Of a DNA stretch of 64,000 bases, positions 23,085-31,790 are shown piece by piece. The stretch is from a virus, in IMG/VR virus record IMGVR_UViG_3300042922_000295, positions 20,498-84,497 of that record; one strand, 5' to 3'. The position numbers were made by a program, and so were the translations under genes. The notes beneath the pieces were generated by a model that worked only from the letters and a program-made list of their open reading frames with translations, ran no database searches and was not told the DNA's origin. How positions within the stretch are numbered: the stretch's first letter is position 1; each line of letters opens with the position of its first letter.

Positions 23085-24304
23085 GGCCCAAGTCTCTGTC
23101 GGCATCAGCGCTGCAGGTTGCAGCGCTGTGCCTCTCTCGGTACAACGCGGAGAACATCAACTACTCACGCGGCGCGTCCAACGAGGCGGCTCTCACCGGA
23201 ACGTCGGCGCACGGCGCACTGGAGTTGTACGTCCAGAAGGTGTACCTGGAGAAGTCGATGGAGCCGAGCGTCGAGCTGCTCCTGGAGTTCTTCAAGCTGT
23301 CGTACGTCAAGACGTTCGGCAACTCGGACTTCCGCTCGAAGAACTACAAGGACGGCGTGAAGATGCTCACGGCGTGGTTCGAGCGTACGTCGTTCGAGGG
23401 CTTCGAGGTCATCAGTACGGAGAAGAAGAAGAACTTCCCCATCCCCGTGATGATCGACGGAGTCAAGGACTCCATCCCGTTCAACTATGTTCTCGACCGG
23501 TTCGATCGCCTCGGCGAGACGAAGTACCGAGTCGTGGACTACAAGACGAACATCATGCCGCTCTCGCCGTCCGACCTGCGCGACAAGCCGCAGGCTCGCT
23601 GCTACGCACTCGCCATGCAGATCGAGCACAAGGATGCCACCCAGATCTGGGTCGAGTTCGACATGCTTCGTCACGACGGCCCCGTGGGTGTGACCTACAC
23701 CCGCGAGGACAACGTCGAGACGTGGAAGTGGATCAAGGCCGAGGCGCAGCGCATCATCGACACGCCCACGACCAAGATCGACAAGCAGACGGGCGAGGAG
23801 GTTCCGGCCAAGCTGCCCGAGACGCTCAACCCGGAGTGCAACTTCTGCATCCGCAAGACCACGTGCGAGACGGTCACCCGGAACATCGAGAACGGCGGCG
23901 TCCTGAGTCTCGGGATGCCGGGGATCGCTGACCGCCGCGCCGCGCTGGAGAACCAGAAGAAGGCGGCGGCGGCTGCCATCGAGGAGATCGACCGCGTCCT
24001 CCTGGCCGAGGCCAAGGTTGCCGACGTCGACCTCATCCCGGGAGACGACTACGACCTCGCGGTCGGCGTCTCGAAGCGTCGGGGCGTGGACGCGGAACGT
24101 CTCGTCATGGTACTGGCGGACAGCCCGAACCTGATCCGCAAGTACACCGGCGGCGCGTCCATCACGATGCGTGACTACGACGCCCTGCTGTCCGACCCCG
24201 AGCTCACCGAGGATCAGCGGCGGCACGTGTCAGGGCTGGTTTCGACCCGCTACGGGGAGCCGAGCATCCGAGTCAAGAAGAAGCCGACGATCCGCTCGAA
24301 GTAG
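23081..24304 (+). CDS. Cas4/RecB-like PD-(D/E)XK nuclease with Fe-S Cys set
   Basis: 407 residues from GTG 23081. Nuclease motifs: H44 in GTSAHGALE, acidic residues in LDRFDRLG (D139/D142), D153-x-K155 in VVDYKT and QARCYALAMQ (QxxxY). Four Cys fit the iron-sulfur staple of Cas4/AddB: C17 near the N-terminus and C253, C256, C262 (ECNFCIRKTTC). Such enzymes resect DNA ends and in phages serve recombination. The C-terminal 140 residues are extra and unassigned. It does not appear to belong to a CRISPR system: no array or other cas genes are present. Confidence 0.82.
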   Translation: MRPKSLSASALQVAALCLSRYNAENINYSRGASNEAALTGTSAHGALELYVQKVYLEKSMEPSVELLLEFFKLSYVKTFGNSDFRSKNYKDGVKMLTAWFERTSFEGFEVISTEKKKNFPIPVMIDGVKDSIPFNYVLDRFDRLGETKYRVVDYKTNIMPLSPSDLRDKPQARCYALAMQIEHKDATQIWVEFDMLRHDGPVGVTYTREDNVETWKWIKAEAQRIIDTPTTKIDKQTGEEVPAKLPETLNPECNFCIRKTTCETVTRNIENGGVLSLGMPGIADRRAALENQKKAAAAAIEEIDRVLLAEAKVADVDLIPGDDYDLAVGVSKRRGVDAERLVMVLADSPNLIRKYTGGASITMRDYDALLSDPELTEDQRRHVSGLVSTRYGEPSIRVKKKPTIRSK

Positions 24305-24311
24305 CGCCACG

Positions 24312-24390
24312 CGGCCCGGTGGGACCCGCCCGGAGACGAACGGCGCGCTAGCGGCGGCACGTCCTCTAGGGAATCGGCTCCACCGGGCCG
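24312..24390 (+). terminator. Long hairpin or structured RNA after the nuclease gene
   Basis: CGGCCCGGTGG (24312-24322) pairs perfectly with 24380-24390, followed by TTTCGCTTT. The 57-base loop is itself GC-rich and contains GGCGCGCTAGCGGCGG. It may be a terminator with a large loop or a small structured RNA. Confidence 0.5.
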
Positions 24391-24403
24391 TTTCGCTTTA
24401 AAG

Positions 24404-24412
24404 ACCCGACAC
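24404..24412 (+). repeat. ACCCGACAC leader element, copy 4
   Basis: ACCCGACAC, in the context AAAGACCCGACACAAC, lies 20 bases before GTG 24433 and directly after the TTTAAA that follows the hairpin. Confidence 0.6.
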
Positions 24413-24432
24413 AACTGTAGTGAGGACTGAAA

Positions 24433-24732
24433 GTGCCCGAGTTCAAGAACATGATCGTCATGATCCAGCGAGGGTTCGGCAAGGCTGCTCTCGCGGCGAA
24501 GGAGGCCGGAAAGGCCTTCGAGATGTGGGGCCAGACGACCTACCGCAAGGTGCAGCGCTACAGGCTGCAGATGGAGACGGCCGACTGGCCTCCGTACAAG
24601 CGAGCCGAGGCTCTTCGCAAGCTGGATGCGACGTACCGCAAGCGGGATGCCATCGCTGCCAACCACGCGCAGGGTCACCCGAGCATGCGTGGTATCATCA
24701 GGAAGTCCAACAAGTCCCGAAAGGGGTGGTGA
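24433..24732 (+). CDS. Small basic helical protein
   Basis: 99 residues from GTG 24433 (GAGGACTGAAA). Strongly basic, predicted helical (RGFGKAALAAKEAGKAFEMW, RKVQRYRLQMETADW), ending KSNKSRKGW. Charge and size suggest nucleic-acid binding. No family recognised. Confidence 0.65.
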   Translation: MPEFKNMIVMIQRGFGKAALAAKEAGKAFEMWGQTTYRKVQRYRLQMETADWPPYKRAEALRKLDATYRKRDAIAANHAQGHPSMRGIIRKSNKSRKGW

Positions 24733-24734
24733 CA

Positions 24735-25052
24735 GTGCCGCACGACAAGAACAAGCCGACCTTCATCTGCGGTGGCGATGACACGCCGGGTGATCGTGGA
24801 ACCGAGTGCCCGAACGCCCTGCACGATCATCCTCTTCCGTCCGGCTACGTGGACGCTGCTGCAGCGGCAGACAGGCGCTTGCGCTCGGGCAACTGGCGCA
24901 ACAAGCGCTGCCCGGAGTGCGGCACGTACGGCTGGGAGGGGAGAGAGGACGACGCCCCACCGGAGGAGGTGCGGGGCGTCGTCCAGTCCAAGGGCCGGAT
25001 CGTCGGCGGCAGCATGAAGGGACTCGAGTCCCAGGGCCGCATCATTCGATAG
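24735..25052 (+). CDS. Small zinc-binding-like protein, last gene of the left + arm
   Basis: 105 residues. GTG 24735 is preferred over 24729 because AAAGGGG sits 8 bases upstream. FICGGDD, ECPNALHDH and RCPECGTYGW provide Cys and His for a zinc ribbon. Its 3' end overlaps the 3' end of the convergent - strand gene by 11 bases. Confidence 0.6.
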   Translation: MPHDKNKPTFICGGDDTPGDRGTECPNALHDHPLPSGYVDAAAAADRRLRSGNWRNKRCPECGTYGWEGREDDAPPEEVRGVVQSKGRIVGGSMKGLESQGRIIR

Positions 25053-25446
25053 GGGACTTCTCCTCGTCCTCGTCCTCCTCGTTGAAATCGACTTCGGCCA
25101 GTTCCATCACCGGCGGGTCGGGCAAGTTAAGCCCGGCCCGCCGAAGCTCTTTGACGACAATCTGGTCCCACGTGGCGTGCGCGTCGAAGAGCTTTCGCAT
25201 CTTGTCGTCTCGCCTGCGCACCGCAGTCTTGAACCGGTCGAACCGAGACGAGACGCGGATGTTCTCTGCACGCAGTCGCCCGTTGTCCTCCTGCAGGTTG
25301 AGGACGATCCCGCCCGCCGCCTGCGTGATGATGTGGGTTGCGTCCGCAGAAAGCTTACGCTTCTGGATTACGCCGTTGGCAATCGCTCCGAGGATCACGG
25401 TTACGCCTGACGATCCAATGACCGCAATAAGGACGTCAGTGTCCAC
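25042..25446 (-). CDS. Single-TM, coiled-coil membrane protein (holin-like)
   Basis: 134 residues from GTG 25446. One N-terminal helix (VLIAVIGSSGVTVILGAIAN) is followed by a long charged helical region and an acidic C-terminus. This layout (one TM plus coiled coil) is common for the second small membrane protein near actinophage lysins. It is the last gene of the late operon and overlaps the + strand gene tail to tail. Confidence 0.65.
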   Translation of the reverse strand: MDTDVLIAVIGSSGVTVILGAIANGVIQKRKLSADATHIITQAAGGIVLNLQEDNGRLRAENIRVSSRFDRFKTAVRRRDDKMRKLFDAHATWDQIVVKELRRAGLNLPDPPVMELAEVDFNEEDEDEEKSPIE

Positions 25447-25882
25447 GATTCCCGAACCCCCTCTGCCGACGCTGTGCGAGAACCTCGGCCTTCTTCAGTG
25501 CCTTCTGGATGCGCCACCAACGCCGGAAGCAGGCCAGGCCGAAGCCGGTAACCGCGATGGCTGGGAAGAAGCCTGACCACCCGGCCGCGTCGAGGACAGC
25601 AGCAGCATACGCGAGCATGCCTACGCCCGTCGCCACCATCCCGATCTGCTCGATGATGAGCCCGGTGTCCCGCCTCGGGAGAAAGATTCCGATGAGGGCG
25701 ATGAGCGACCCGAGGCAGATCATCAACCCCCATACGAGCTGCCACTGGTGCGGGAGAAGAGCCTGGATCGTGCCCGGCGTGGCGTCCCCGAAGATGATCG
25801 GCGGTCCACCGAGCACGCACAGTACGAGCGTGTAGATCTCGAAGCCTTCACGGCCTTCCCGCGTCACCTCGGTCAGTGGCAT
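25436..25882 (-). CDS. Multi-TM membrane protein
   Basis: 148 residues with four likely membrane helices (IYTLVLCVLGGPPIIFG, LVWGLMICLGSLIALIGIFL, IGMVATGVGMLAYAAAVL, FFPAIAVTGFGLACF) and a basic C-terminal tail. Part of a set of membrane proteins downstream of the endolysin; lysis role inferred from position. Confidence 0.65.
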   Translation of the reverse strand: MPLTEVTREGREGFEIYTLVLCVLGGPPIIFGDATPGTIQALLPHQWQLVWGLMICLGSLIALIGIFLPRRDTGLIIEQIGMVATGVGMLAYAAAVLDAAGWSGFFPAIAVTGFGLACFRRWWRIQKALKKAEVLAQRRQRGFGNRGH

Positions 25883-26300
25883 TGTAAGCCTTCCTCGTGT
25901 TTCGGTAGACCTCGGCCATGCCCGCGTACATCACTCCGAGGATAGCGAAGATGATGAGACCGAGGCCTGACGAGCTGGGGATATCCATGAAGGCCTTGCC
26001 GAAGACCCCTGCAAAGAAGAACGACCATACGGCACTGGCGTAGAAGCCGATGACGATGTAGATGAGCTTGTGAAGTATGCCGCCGTAGGCGGATACGAGT
26101 CCTGCCAGGAGGATCACCCAGCCCCACGTCGGAGGAGCGCCGGGCACCGCCAGGGCGTATGTGAACCCTGGCGATGCCCAGCGACTCGGTTCCGTGAGGA
26201 CGATGAAGACTCCCTGGAGGATGGCGAACAGCGACAGTAGCCGCGACCCCTGCGTGACGGCCCACTGAGCCATCTTCAGGGGAATGATCGGTCCAGTCAC
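25848..26300 (-). CDS. Multi-TM membrane protein following the endolysin
   Basis: 150 residues from GTG 26300 (GGAGGCCCTGGA upstream). Four hydrophobic helices (LLSLFAILQGVFIVL, WGWVILLAGLVSAYGGI, LIYIVIGFYASAVWSFFFAG, LGLIIFAILGVMYAGMAEVY). It starts 13 bases after the lysin stop and overlaps the next membrane gene by 35 bases. Confidence 0.65.
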   Translation of the reverse strand: MTGPIIPLKMAQWAVTQGSRLLSLFAILQGVFIVLTEPSRWASPGFTYALAVPGAPPTWGWVILLAGLVSAYGGILHKLIYIVIGFYASAVWSFFFAGVFGKAFMDIPSSSGLGLIIFAILGVMYAGMAEVYRNTRKAYNATDRGDAGRP

Positions 26301-26313
26301 TCCAGGGCCTCCG

Positions 26314-27417
26314 TCACTTGTTGATAGCGTGCTTGCGCCACGCCTGGACGAAGGCTGCGTCCGTTCCCGGACCCCACTGCCCGTCGATGGCTCCCTTGTA
26401 GAAGCCGTGGGCCTTGAGGGCCTGCTGGACACGGATGACCGCCTGGTCGTGGGCCTTGATCGACTTGCGACCCCAGTCCCCGTCCTGTCCGGTGCCGACG
26501 ACAGCCTGCGCGTACTTCACGCCGAACGGGAACTGGCGACCCTTGAGCGACGAGGACATGCGAACCGCGTGGGTGCGCTTGTCGGTGTCGTTCCCCCAGA
26601 AGCCGTCGTCCGTCGCGCCGACCGCACGCTGGATGGCCTTGACGGCCTCGTTCCCAGCGGGCTTGGGCGGCTTCGGCAGCGCGGGCTTGCCCTTGTTGGC
26701 GATGGCCCGGTCGAGCGCGGCCATCGTTGCAGGACCCGGGTCGCCGTCCACCGAGATGCCCGCCGCCTTCTGGAAGGCACGCGTGGCGTCGTAGGTGTAC
26801 TTGCCCAGGTCGCCGTCCACGCCCGCAGGGCCGAGGTTGTACCCCAGCGCCTTGAGCTTGGTCTGGATGGCCTTGATCCAGACGCTGGTGCGACCGTTCG
26901 GGTTGTACTTGACGGTCGTGCCGCCACCCGTGGAGACCGCGTTGGAGTACGCCGGGGAGCCGTAGCCCACGATGTACGCCTTGCGACGCTTGCGGACAAC
27001 GGCGCGCCCGTTGCGCTGGTCACCGGCAGCGGTGCCGCTGGTGTTGAACTCGATCGTGTTGACCGAGCCGTCACCGTTCACGGACTCCACGATGCCGACG
27101 TGCGAGATGCGGTTCGGCTGACCGGGCCAGTCGAAGAACACGATGGCGCCACGGTGGATGCCACGCGTGCCCGTCGTCCACTGGCCGCGAGCCTTGAACC
27201 AGTTCGCACCCGCAGGGGTGTAGGCGTGCAGCGGGAAGATGTCGAGTCCACCGACGCCGTCGAACACCCACGACAGACCCATCGCGCAGAACGCGGCGGA
27301 GTCGTAGACGCTGGAGCCGACCTTGTCGCCGTACCAGACACCGTACTTCGAGTTGCCGGGGTAGTAGTTCCCCAGCTCCCCGCGAGCCTTGGCGAGAACC
27401 TGCTCGATGGTCGTCAT
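26314..27417 (-). CDS. Endolysin: CHAP domain plus peptidoglycan-binding repeats
   Basis: 367 residues. The N-terminal CHAP-type amidase/peptidase has C44 in YDSAAFCAMGLSW and H106 in RISHVGIVE as catalytic pair. About 170-235 is a PG_binding_1 unit (WIKAIQTKLKALGYNLGPAG, VDGDLGKYTYDATRAFQKAA). The C-terminal 90 residues contain at least one more such unit (VIRVQQALKAHGFYKGAIDG, QWGPGTDAAFVQAW). No signal peptide is seen, so release needs a holin. It overlaps the upstream small gene by 4 bases. Confidence 0.88.
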   Translation of the reverse strand: MTTIEQVLAKARGELGNYYPGNSKYGVWYGDKVGSSVYDSAAFCAMGLSWVFDGVGGLDIFPLHAYTPAGANWFKARGQWTTGTRGIHRGAIVFFDWPGQPNRISHVGIVESVNGDGSVNTIEFNTSGTAAGDQRNGRAVVRKRRKAYIVGYGSPAYSNAVSTGGGTTVKYNPNGRTSVWIKAIQTKLKALGYNLGPAGVDGDLGKYTYDATRAFQKAAGISVDGDPGPATMAALDRAIANKGKPALPKPPKPAGNEAVKAIQRAVGATDDGFWGNDTDKRTHAVRMSSSLKGRQFPFGVKYAQAVVGTGQDGDWGRKSIKAHDQAVIRVQQALKAHGFYKGAIDGQWGPGTDAAFVQAWRKHAINK

Positions 27418-27566
27418 CCGCCGACCTCCTGCTCGCCGTCCGGGCCGACCTCGACGCTCGGGTCGTTCGGCGGGTCCGGATACTCCGAGGGGTGGTTGCC
27501 CGTGTCGGGCAGGTCACCGCCCGTGGGGTCGTTGGTCGCCTTGGCGATCTTCTTCTCCTCGGTCAT
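27414..27566 (-). CDS. Very small acidic protein between holin and endolysin
   Basis: 50 residues from ATG 27566, overlapping the holin and lysin genes by 4 bases each. Composition is polar, acidic, Pro/Gly-rich (TGNHPSEYPDPPNDPS); probably unstructured. Coupling on both sides suggests it mainly sets translation of the lysis genes or modulates the holin; unproven. Confidence 0.55.
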   Translation of the reverse strand: MTEEKKIAKATNDPTGGDLPDTGNHPSEYPDPPNDPSVEVGPDGEQEVGG

Positions 27567-27904
27567 GCTGCGTGCCGCCCCTCGTACGTCTGGACGGCAG
27601 CCTGCTCCAGCGCGACGACCTCGGCGTCCTCGTTGAGGTCGACCACGGCGTTGCCGGGATAGATGACCTCGGGGGCGTCGAACGGCTTCGGCTGGAAGGC
27701 GATGACCTTCGCCATGCTCGTGACGGTCGGTCGTGCCACGAGCACCAGGAACAGCGCGCTGACCGCCGTGAACAGGTCGACGATGAGGTCGACCCACTGG
27801 TTCACGTCGGGGATGCCGAACTGCGCCAGGATGCCCGCGAGCGCCACCAGCAGGCCGCGCACCAGCACGGGCTCCGTCTGGAAGAACTGCTTGAGCTTCT
27901 CCAA
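27563..27904 (-). CDS. Putative holin
   Basis: 113 residues from TTG 27904 behind GGAGGAGAGGAAC. Two hydrophobic helices (VLVRGLLVALAGILAQFGI and VDLIVDLFTAVSALFLVLVA) are joined by a short polar turn and followed by a charged C-terminus. Size, topology and position just upstream of the endolysin are those of small phage holins, which permeabilise the membrane to release the lysin. It has its own promoter-like sequence. Confidence 0.78.
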   Translation of the reverse strand: MEKLKQFFQTEPVLVRGLLVALAGILAQFGIPDVNQWVDLIVDLFTAVSALFLVLVARPTVTSMAKVIAFQPKPFDAPEVIYPGNAVVDLNEDAEVVALEQAAVQTYEGRHAA

Positions 27905-27931
27905 GTTCCTCTCCTCCTTCTGTCAGGCCGA

Positions 27932-27961
27932 ACTGTACGGCCCACTAACCACCCGCGTCAA
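27932..27961 (-). promoter_or_regulatory. Sigma70-type promoter for the lysis genes
   Basis: On the - strand TTGACG (27961-27956), 18-base spacer, TACAGT (27937-27932), 28 bases before the holin start. This would let lysis genes be expressed apart from the tail operon. Confidence 0.55.
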
Positions 27962-28005
27962 ACGGGAGGCTGTTCGCGGATTGAACGCACCCGCGTCTAT
28001 AAGTA

Positions 28006-29460
28006 CTACGCCTCGGCGACGAAGTTGATGCCGTTGAGACTGTGCCAGGAAGTGACCGTACGGTTCATGTGCTCGATGTCACCAAGTGAGGCTGCAAACA
28101 GGTCAACTCGTGCCCACTGATTGTCGGACGAGATGGTGTACAGGCCTCGCTCGGAGGGGCGTGCGCCGACAGGAAGGATTCCAGAGTCGCCAGGAAAGGT
28201 TCCACCGGTGATGAGTCCCTGGAGTTGGACAAGGCTGTCAGCATGGCGCTGGTACTGCTGTGCTGGCATAGAAGCGTTGAACGATGCCCAACTGTTTGTG
28301 TAAGGGATGTTGGTCATCGCCTCGTACTCTTCCGGGGTGTACATCAACCCAGCGAGCGAGACCCAGGTAGTCGTGTTGGTGCCGGTGGTCTTGCGCTTCC
28401 AGCGGAGCGTCGGGTAGTTGGCGTCGCCACCCGCCGCGTTGATCCTGGCAAAGTCGACACCGCTTCCGACGTTCGTCATGAGAGCAGGCATGTGGAGCTG
28501 CAGTCGAGGCTGGAGGTTCGTCGGGAGCTGGGCCATGATACTGTCAGCCGTGGGAACTGCTCCCCTGTACACCATGCCCCGGAACCAGACTCGTCCCAAC
28601 CGATCCTGCCACCACGAGGGCGTGCCATAACCAGAGCCGCCCGAGTCCGTGTATTCCAGCCACGAGTTGACGAGCGTGAGCGGCTGCCAGTCGGCAACAC
28701 CAGCGGCTGGGAACATGATGCCGTCGAGGCCGATCCAATCCGGGTCAGACCGAACAGCCACGATGTTCCCGTTAGGGTGGACGTCCACACGCCCGACGAT
28801 GTTGGAGAACGTGGACGTCTCGAACACCATCCGCTCGTCAGGCCGGTAGCCCTCCGGAAGCTGGGCAATCACGCTACCCTCGGCTCCGCCCTTCACAAGT
28901 CCCTTGAGGACAACGATGCCGGTATTGAGCTTGAGGTATCCACCGTCTGCATACGATGTGGCGTAGCGGGTCCACGGAGTCTCGTAGGGGAGCTGGGTCC
29001 ATGTAGCCTTGCTGGGCATGGCGTCAATGGAGAGCCAGGTCACCCCGTCCGTCGTGAGGCGAAACTTGTACGGGTCCGTAACGGCGTCGTTCCTGTGGAT
29101 GATGACAGGCGAGTTGTGATCCGGCCTCATGGCCGCGAGGATAGCCTGCTGCTCGGTGAAGGTGGAAGCGCTCAGGATCGGGACCGTCTCGGGTACACCG
29201 ACGACTCCGTCGATGAAGCGGTCGGTGCCGATGCCTGACACTCGCACGATCTGCCCCGGTCGCGGCCAGACGCCAGCGATGGGAACGTTCACCGGGTCGA
29301 GGTCGCCGTTGAACAGAACGCTAGCCCTCTTGGCGGGGATGTCGACCGAAACGCACGCGCCATACCTGTACGCCGGGCGCAGCTTGTTGATCGTACTCTC
29401 GGCGATCGACGTGATGAGGTCACGCATCTTCGCTGAGACGTTGTACTCGGACAGGCCCAT
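28006..29460 (-). CDS. Minor tail / receptor-binding-type protein with three repeated modules
   Basis: 484 residues. The N-terminal 85 residues (RASVLFNGDLDPVNVPI, GQIVRVSGIGTDRFIDGVVG) look like a baseplate OB-type fold. Three related beta-rich modules of about 110-120 residues follow, each with a G.V.L.GLV-type strand and LP.G.RP..R (LKGLVKGGAEGS, FRGMVYRGAVPT, LQGLITGGTFPG). Repeated modules at the distal end of the tail gene run suggest a trimeric receptor-binding or adaptor protein. Last structural gene before lysis. Confidence 0.65.
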   Translation of the reverse strand: MGLSEYNVSAKMRDLITSIAESTINKLRPAYRYGACVSVDIPAKRASVLFNGDLDPVNVPIAGVWPRPGQIVRVSGIGTDRFIDGVVGVPETVPILSASTFTEQQAILAAMRPDHNSPVIIHRNDAVTDPYKFRLTTDGVTWLSIDAMPSKATWTQLPYETPWTRYATSYADGGYLKLNTGIVVLKGLVKGGAEGSVIAQLPEGYRPDERMVFETSTFSNIVGRVDVHPNGNIVAVRSDPDWIGLDGIMFPAAGVADWQPLTLVNSWLEYTDSGGSGYGTPSWWQDRLGRVWFRGMVYRGAVPTADSIMAQLPTNLQPRLQLHMPALMTNVGSGVDFARINAAGGDANYPTLRWKRKTTGTNTTTWVSLAGLMYTPEEYEAMTNIPYTNSWASFNASMPAQQYQRHADSLVQLQGLITGGTFPGDSGILPVGARPSERGLYTISSDNQWARVDLFAASLGDIEHMNRTVTSWHSLNGINFVAEA

Positions 29461-29462
29461 GG

Positions 29463-31790
29463 TCAGCTCACATTCGTGACGCGTCGTGCCTTGCCGTCCA
29501 TGAGGCCGAGGCCGAGCGGGATGGAAAAGTCGCTAAGCAAGAACGTCGTCGGGTCGCCGGGCGCCGGACGAGGGTCCACGAACCCGACGATATCACCCGC
29601 CTCCAACCAGGGAAGCATGAGGGAGCTGAATCCCAGCTCGAACTCCTCCAGTGCGTGCACTGCGAGGAAGCTGTCTGCGACCTGCTGCGCCTGCGGTGTC
29701 GTCTCGATGAACGAGCTGGAGTACTCGTAGACCCGCTCCCCGATGTTCACAGTACTCGTGGGGGAGTTGGGGTCGTCGTTGCGAGCGACCGCATAGACAG
29801 GCGGCGAGTCAGCGTCGGACGACTCGCCCGTCACGAGCACCACGTTGTAGATGCGCGTATCCGTCGTGGACTTCTCGTACGATCCGAGCTGACCGCCGTC
29901 GCGCCCGGTCTTGAGTACCAGGACGGGGCTCGTGCTGACAGGATCGCTGTACGGACGGAGGATCAGGAACCCGGTCGCGTCGAAGAAGATCTCGTAGTCG
30001 TACGCAGTTGCGATCTCCTTCATCGCTTCCCACCGGGATACGCCCCGGTCGAAGAAGAATTCGCGGGCGACGACGACACCCGTCGTGGGGAGGCTCCGCT
30101 TCGTGATGCCCGCCGCCCCGGCGATGGACGCGATGATCGACTCAAGCGCCATGCCGGAAGCAAACTGCGTGGCGTAGAGGAACTTCGACCCCATGCACTT
30201 CTTGGTGTAGTCTCGTCCTGTGAGCGACACGTCGTAGGGGAAGTGACGCTCGGTGATCCGATCGATCATGAACTCACCGATCTGGCATTCCCACTCCAGC
30301 ATCGGCTTCACCGTGTTGAGCCACCCGAAGAAGCTCGCCAGCATGTTGACGACCTGCGGAACGTCATACTGGTTGTAATCGAAGGGCAGGTGCGCTGCAA
30401 TGAGTCGCCCGCCGCGAATCGGCTCGGCGTAAGCCACGATGCGCGAGTAGATCGCGTCCACAGGGTCGGCGGAGATGACGGACGCCTGGGAGATGCCAGA
30501 CACATCGTACGACCGGCCCGCGATAGCCGAGCGAGTGGACGTCGAAGCGTTCGCCGTCGATGTCCACGCGTAGTCGTAGAACTGCGTGTCAGTCATGTCG
30601 CCATCGACATACGGCTGAATCTCCGGCTCATAGTAGGTGCGACCGCCGGTCCAGTGGAAGATGTCTCCCACTCCGAGGTACGAGCCGCCCGAGGGGACGA
30701 ACCACACTCGAGTCGAGGTGTAGTCGCCGGTCGACGTCACAACGTCCGACAGCTCCAGCCACTGGTTGAGCGGCAGGGTGACGCTGACCTGCTTGCTGCC
30801 GACGACGGTGCTGCCGTTGTAGAAGCGGAAGTAGGCGATGCCACTCACAGCTCGATTCGCCCTGATCCACATGCCGATGTTCGCCGTCTGTCCAGCACTG
30901 CCCGAGACGAACACACTGCGGTAGGGTCCGCTCGACCCAGCCGTCTGCGCTGTCGTGACCTCTGCACGGCGGTACGTCGTGATCTTCGAGCCGTCCGAGA
31001 GAACCGGGCCGTCCGACGCTCCCGTGACGTTCGAGAGGGTAGCCGCTCCACCGGTGCCGAGTCCCAAGGGCCAGTTAGTCGCAGTCGTTGCACGCGGGTC
31101 AGGGTCGAGGTTCGTGAGCTGGATCGGCGTGTAGTTCTCGAACTCCTGCCAAGCCTTGGATGCGGGGTGCGGCGACCCAGCCAGCGGCGCAACGGTCCTG
31201 TCGGTCGAGTAGATCGACAGTGCAGTCGGGTGGTACGCCTCCATCCAGGCAGCCGCGTCGGCGTCCTGGAGGTACACGGACTTGCCAGCCTCGTACGCCT
31301 CCTGGAACAGCTCGACCTGCGACTCCACGGCGCCGCCGAGGCCGACGATGATGTCGAAGTCGAGAACGTCGCCCCAGACGTAAGCGGTGGTGTTCACGAG
31401 GACGTCACCGAATCCGCTGGTAACGAGCGCGTCACGGAACGAGCTGGCGAGCGTCTCCGGGCCAGCCTTGTCCGTGATGATAAGAATCTTCGGAGTGCGC
31501 GTCGGCTGGTTGATCCGAACCCCACGGAAGACCTTGATGATCTTGTCGTACCAGAACTCGTCCGGCGCGTTGACAAGAACGCCGTCCGCGTTCGCGAGCT
31601 GAAGGTCGAGGGTGCGGCGCTCATCGCGATTCTGGTCGACGCTCACCGTCCCATCCTTGAGGCGCAGCTCGGTGTCCTTCGACCAGCGAGTCAACCCATC
31701 CGCCTCGTAAATCTCCACGCGGCGGATGTGGCGAGTCGTCGAGCCGAGGAACTCTCGGAGTGCGATCTGCGGGGGAGTAGTGGTGGGCAC
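29463..31790 (-). CDS. Baseplate hub-like minor tail protein with inserted domains
   Basis: 775 residues from GTG 31790. The N-terminal part (LDLQLANADGVLVN) and C-terminal part (RGVSRWEAMKEIATAYDYEI, FFDATGFLILRPY) resemble siphovirus hub proteins that close the tail tube. Between them are an apparent Rossmann-like alpha/beta insert (about 100-205: TPKILIITDKAGPETLASSF, FDIIVGLGGAVESQVELFQE) and a jelly-roll, carbohydrate-binding-like segment (about 230-400). The inserts may bind host polysaccharide. Overlaps the upstream FN3 protein gene by one base. Confidence 0.65.
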   Translation of the reverse strand: MPTTTPPQIALREFLGSTTRHIRRVEIYEADGLTRWSKDTELRLKDGTVSVDQNRDERRTLDLQLANADGVLVNAPDEFWYDKIIKVFRGVRINQPTRTPKILIITDKAGPETLASSFRDALVTSGFGDVLVNTTAYVWGDVLDFDIIVGLGGAVESQVELFQEAYEAGKSVYLQDADAAAWMEAYHPTALSIYSTDRTVAPLAGSPHPASKAWQEFENYTPIQLTNLDPDPRATTATNWPLGLGTGGAATLSNVTGASDGPVLSDGSKITTYRRAEVTTAQTAGSSGPYRSVFVSGSAGQTANIGMWIRANRAVSGIAYFRFYNGSTVVGSKQVSVTLPLNQWLELSDVVTSTGDYTSTRVWFVPSGGSYLGVGDIFHWTGGRTYYEPEIQPYVDGDMTDTQFYDYAWTSTANASTSTRSAIAGRSYDVSGISQASVISADPVDAIYSRIVAYAEPIRGGRLIAAHLPFDYNQYDVPQVVNMLASFFGWLNTVKPMLEWECQIGEFMIDRITERHFPYDVSLTGRDYTKKCMGSKFLYATQFASGMALESIIASIAGAAGITKRSLPTTGVVVAREFFFDRGVSRWEAMKEIATAYDYEIFFDATGFLILRPYSDPVSTSPVLVLKTGRDGGQLGSYEKSTTDTRIYNVVLVTGESSDADSPPVYAVARNDDPNSPTSTVNIGERVYEYSSSFIETTPQAQQVADSFLAVHALEEFELGFSSLMLPWLEAGDIVGFVDPRPAPGDPTTFLLSDFSIPLGLGLMDGKARRVTNVS

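Noticed and set aside
23081-24304. Cas4-like gene as part of a CRISPR system
   Set aside because: No repeat-spacer array and no other cas genes are visible. Stand-alone Cas4-like nucleases are common in phage recombination modules.
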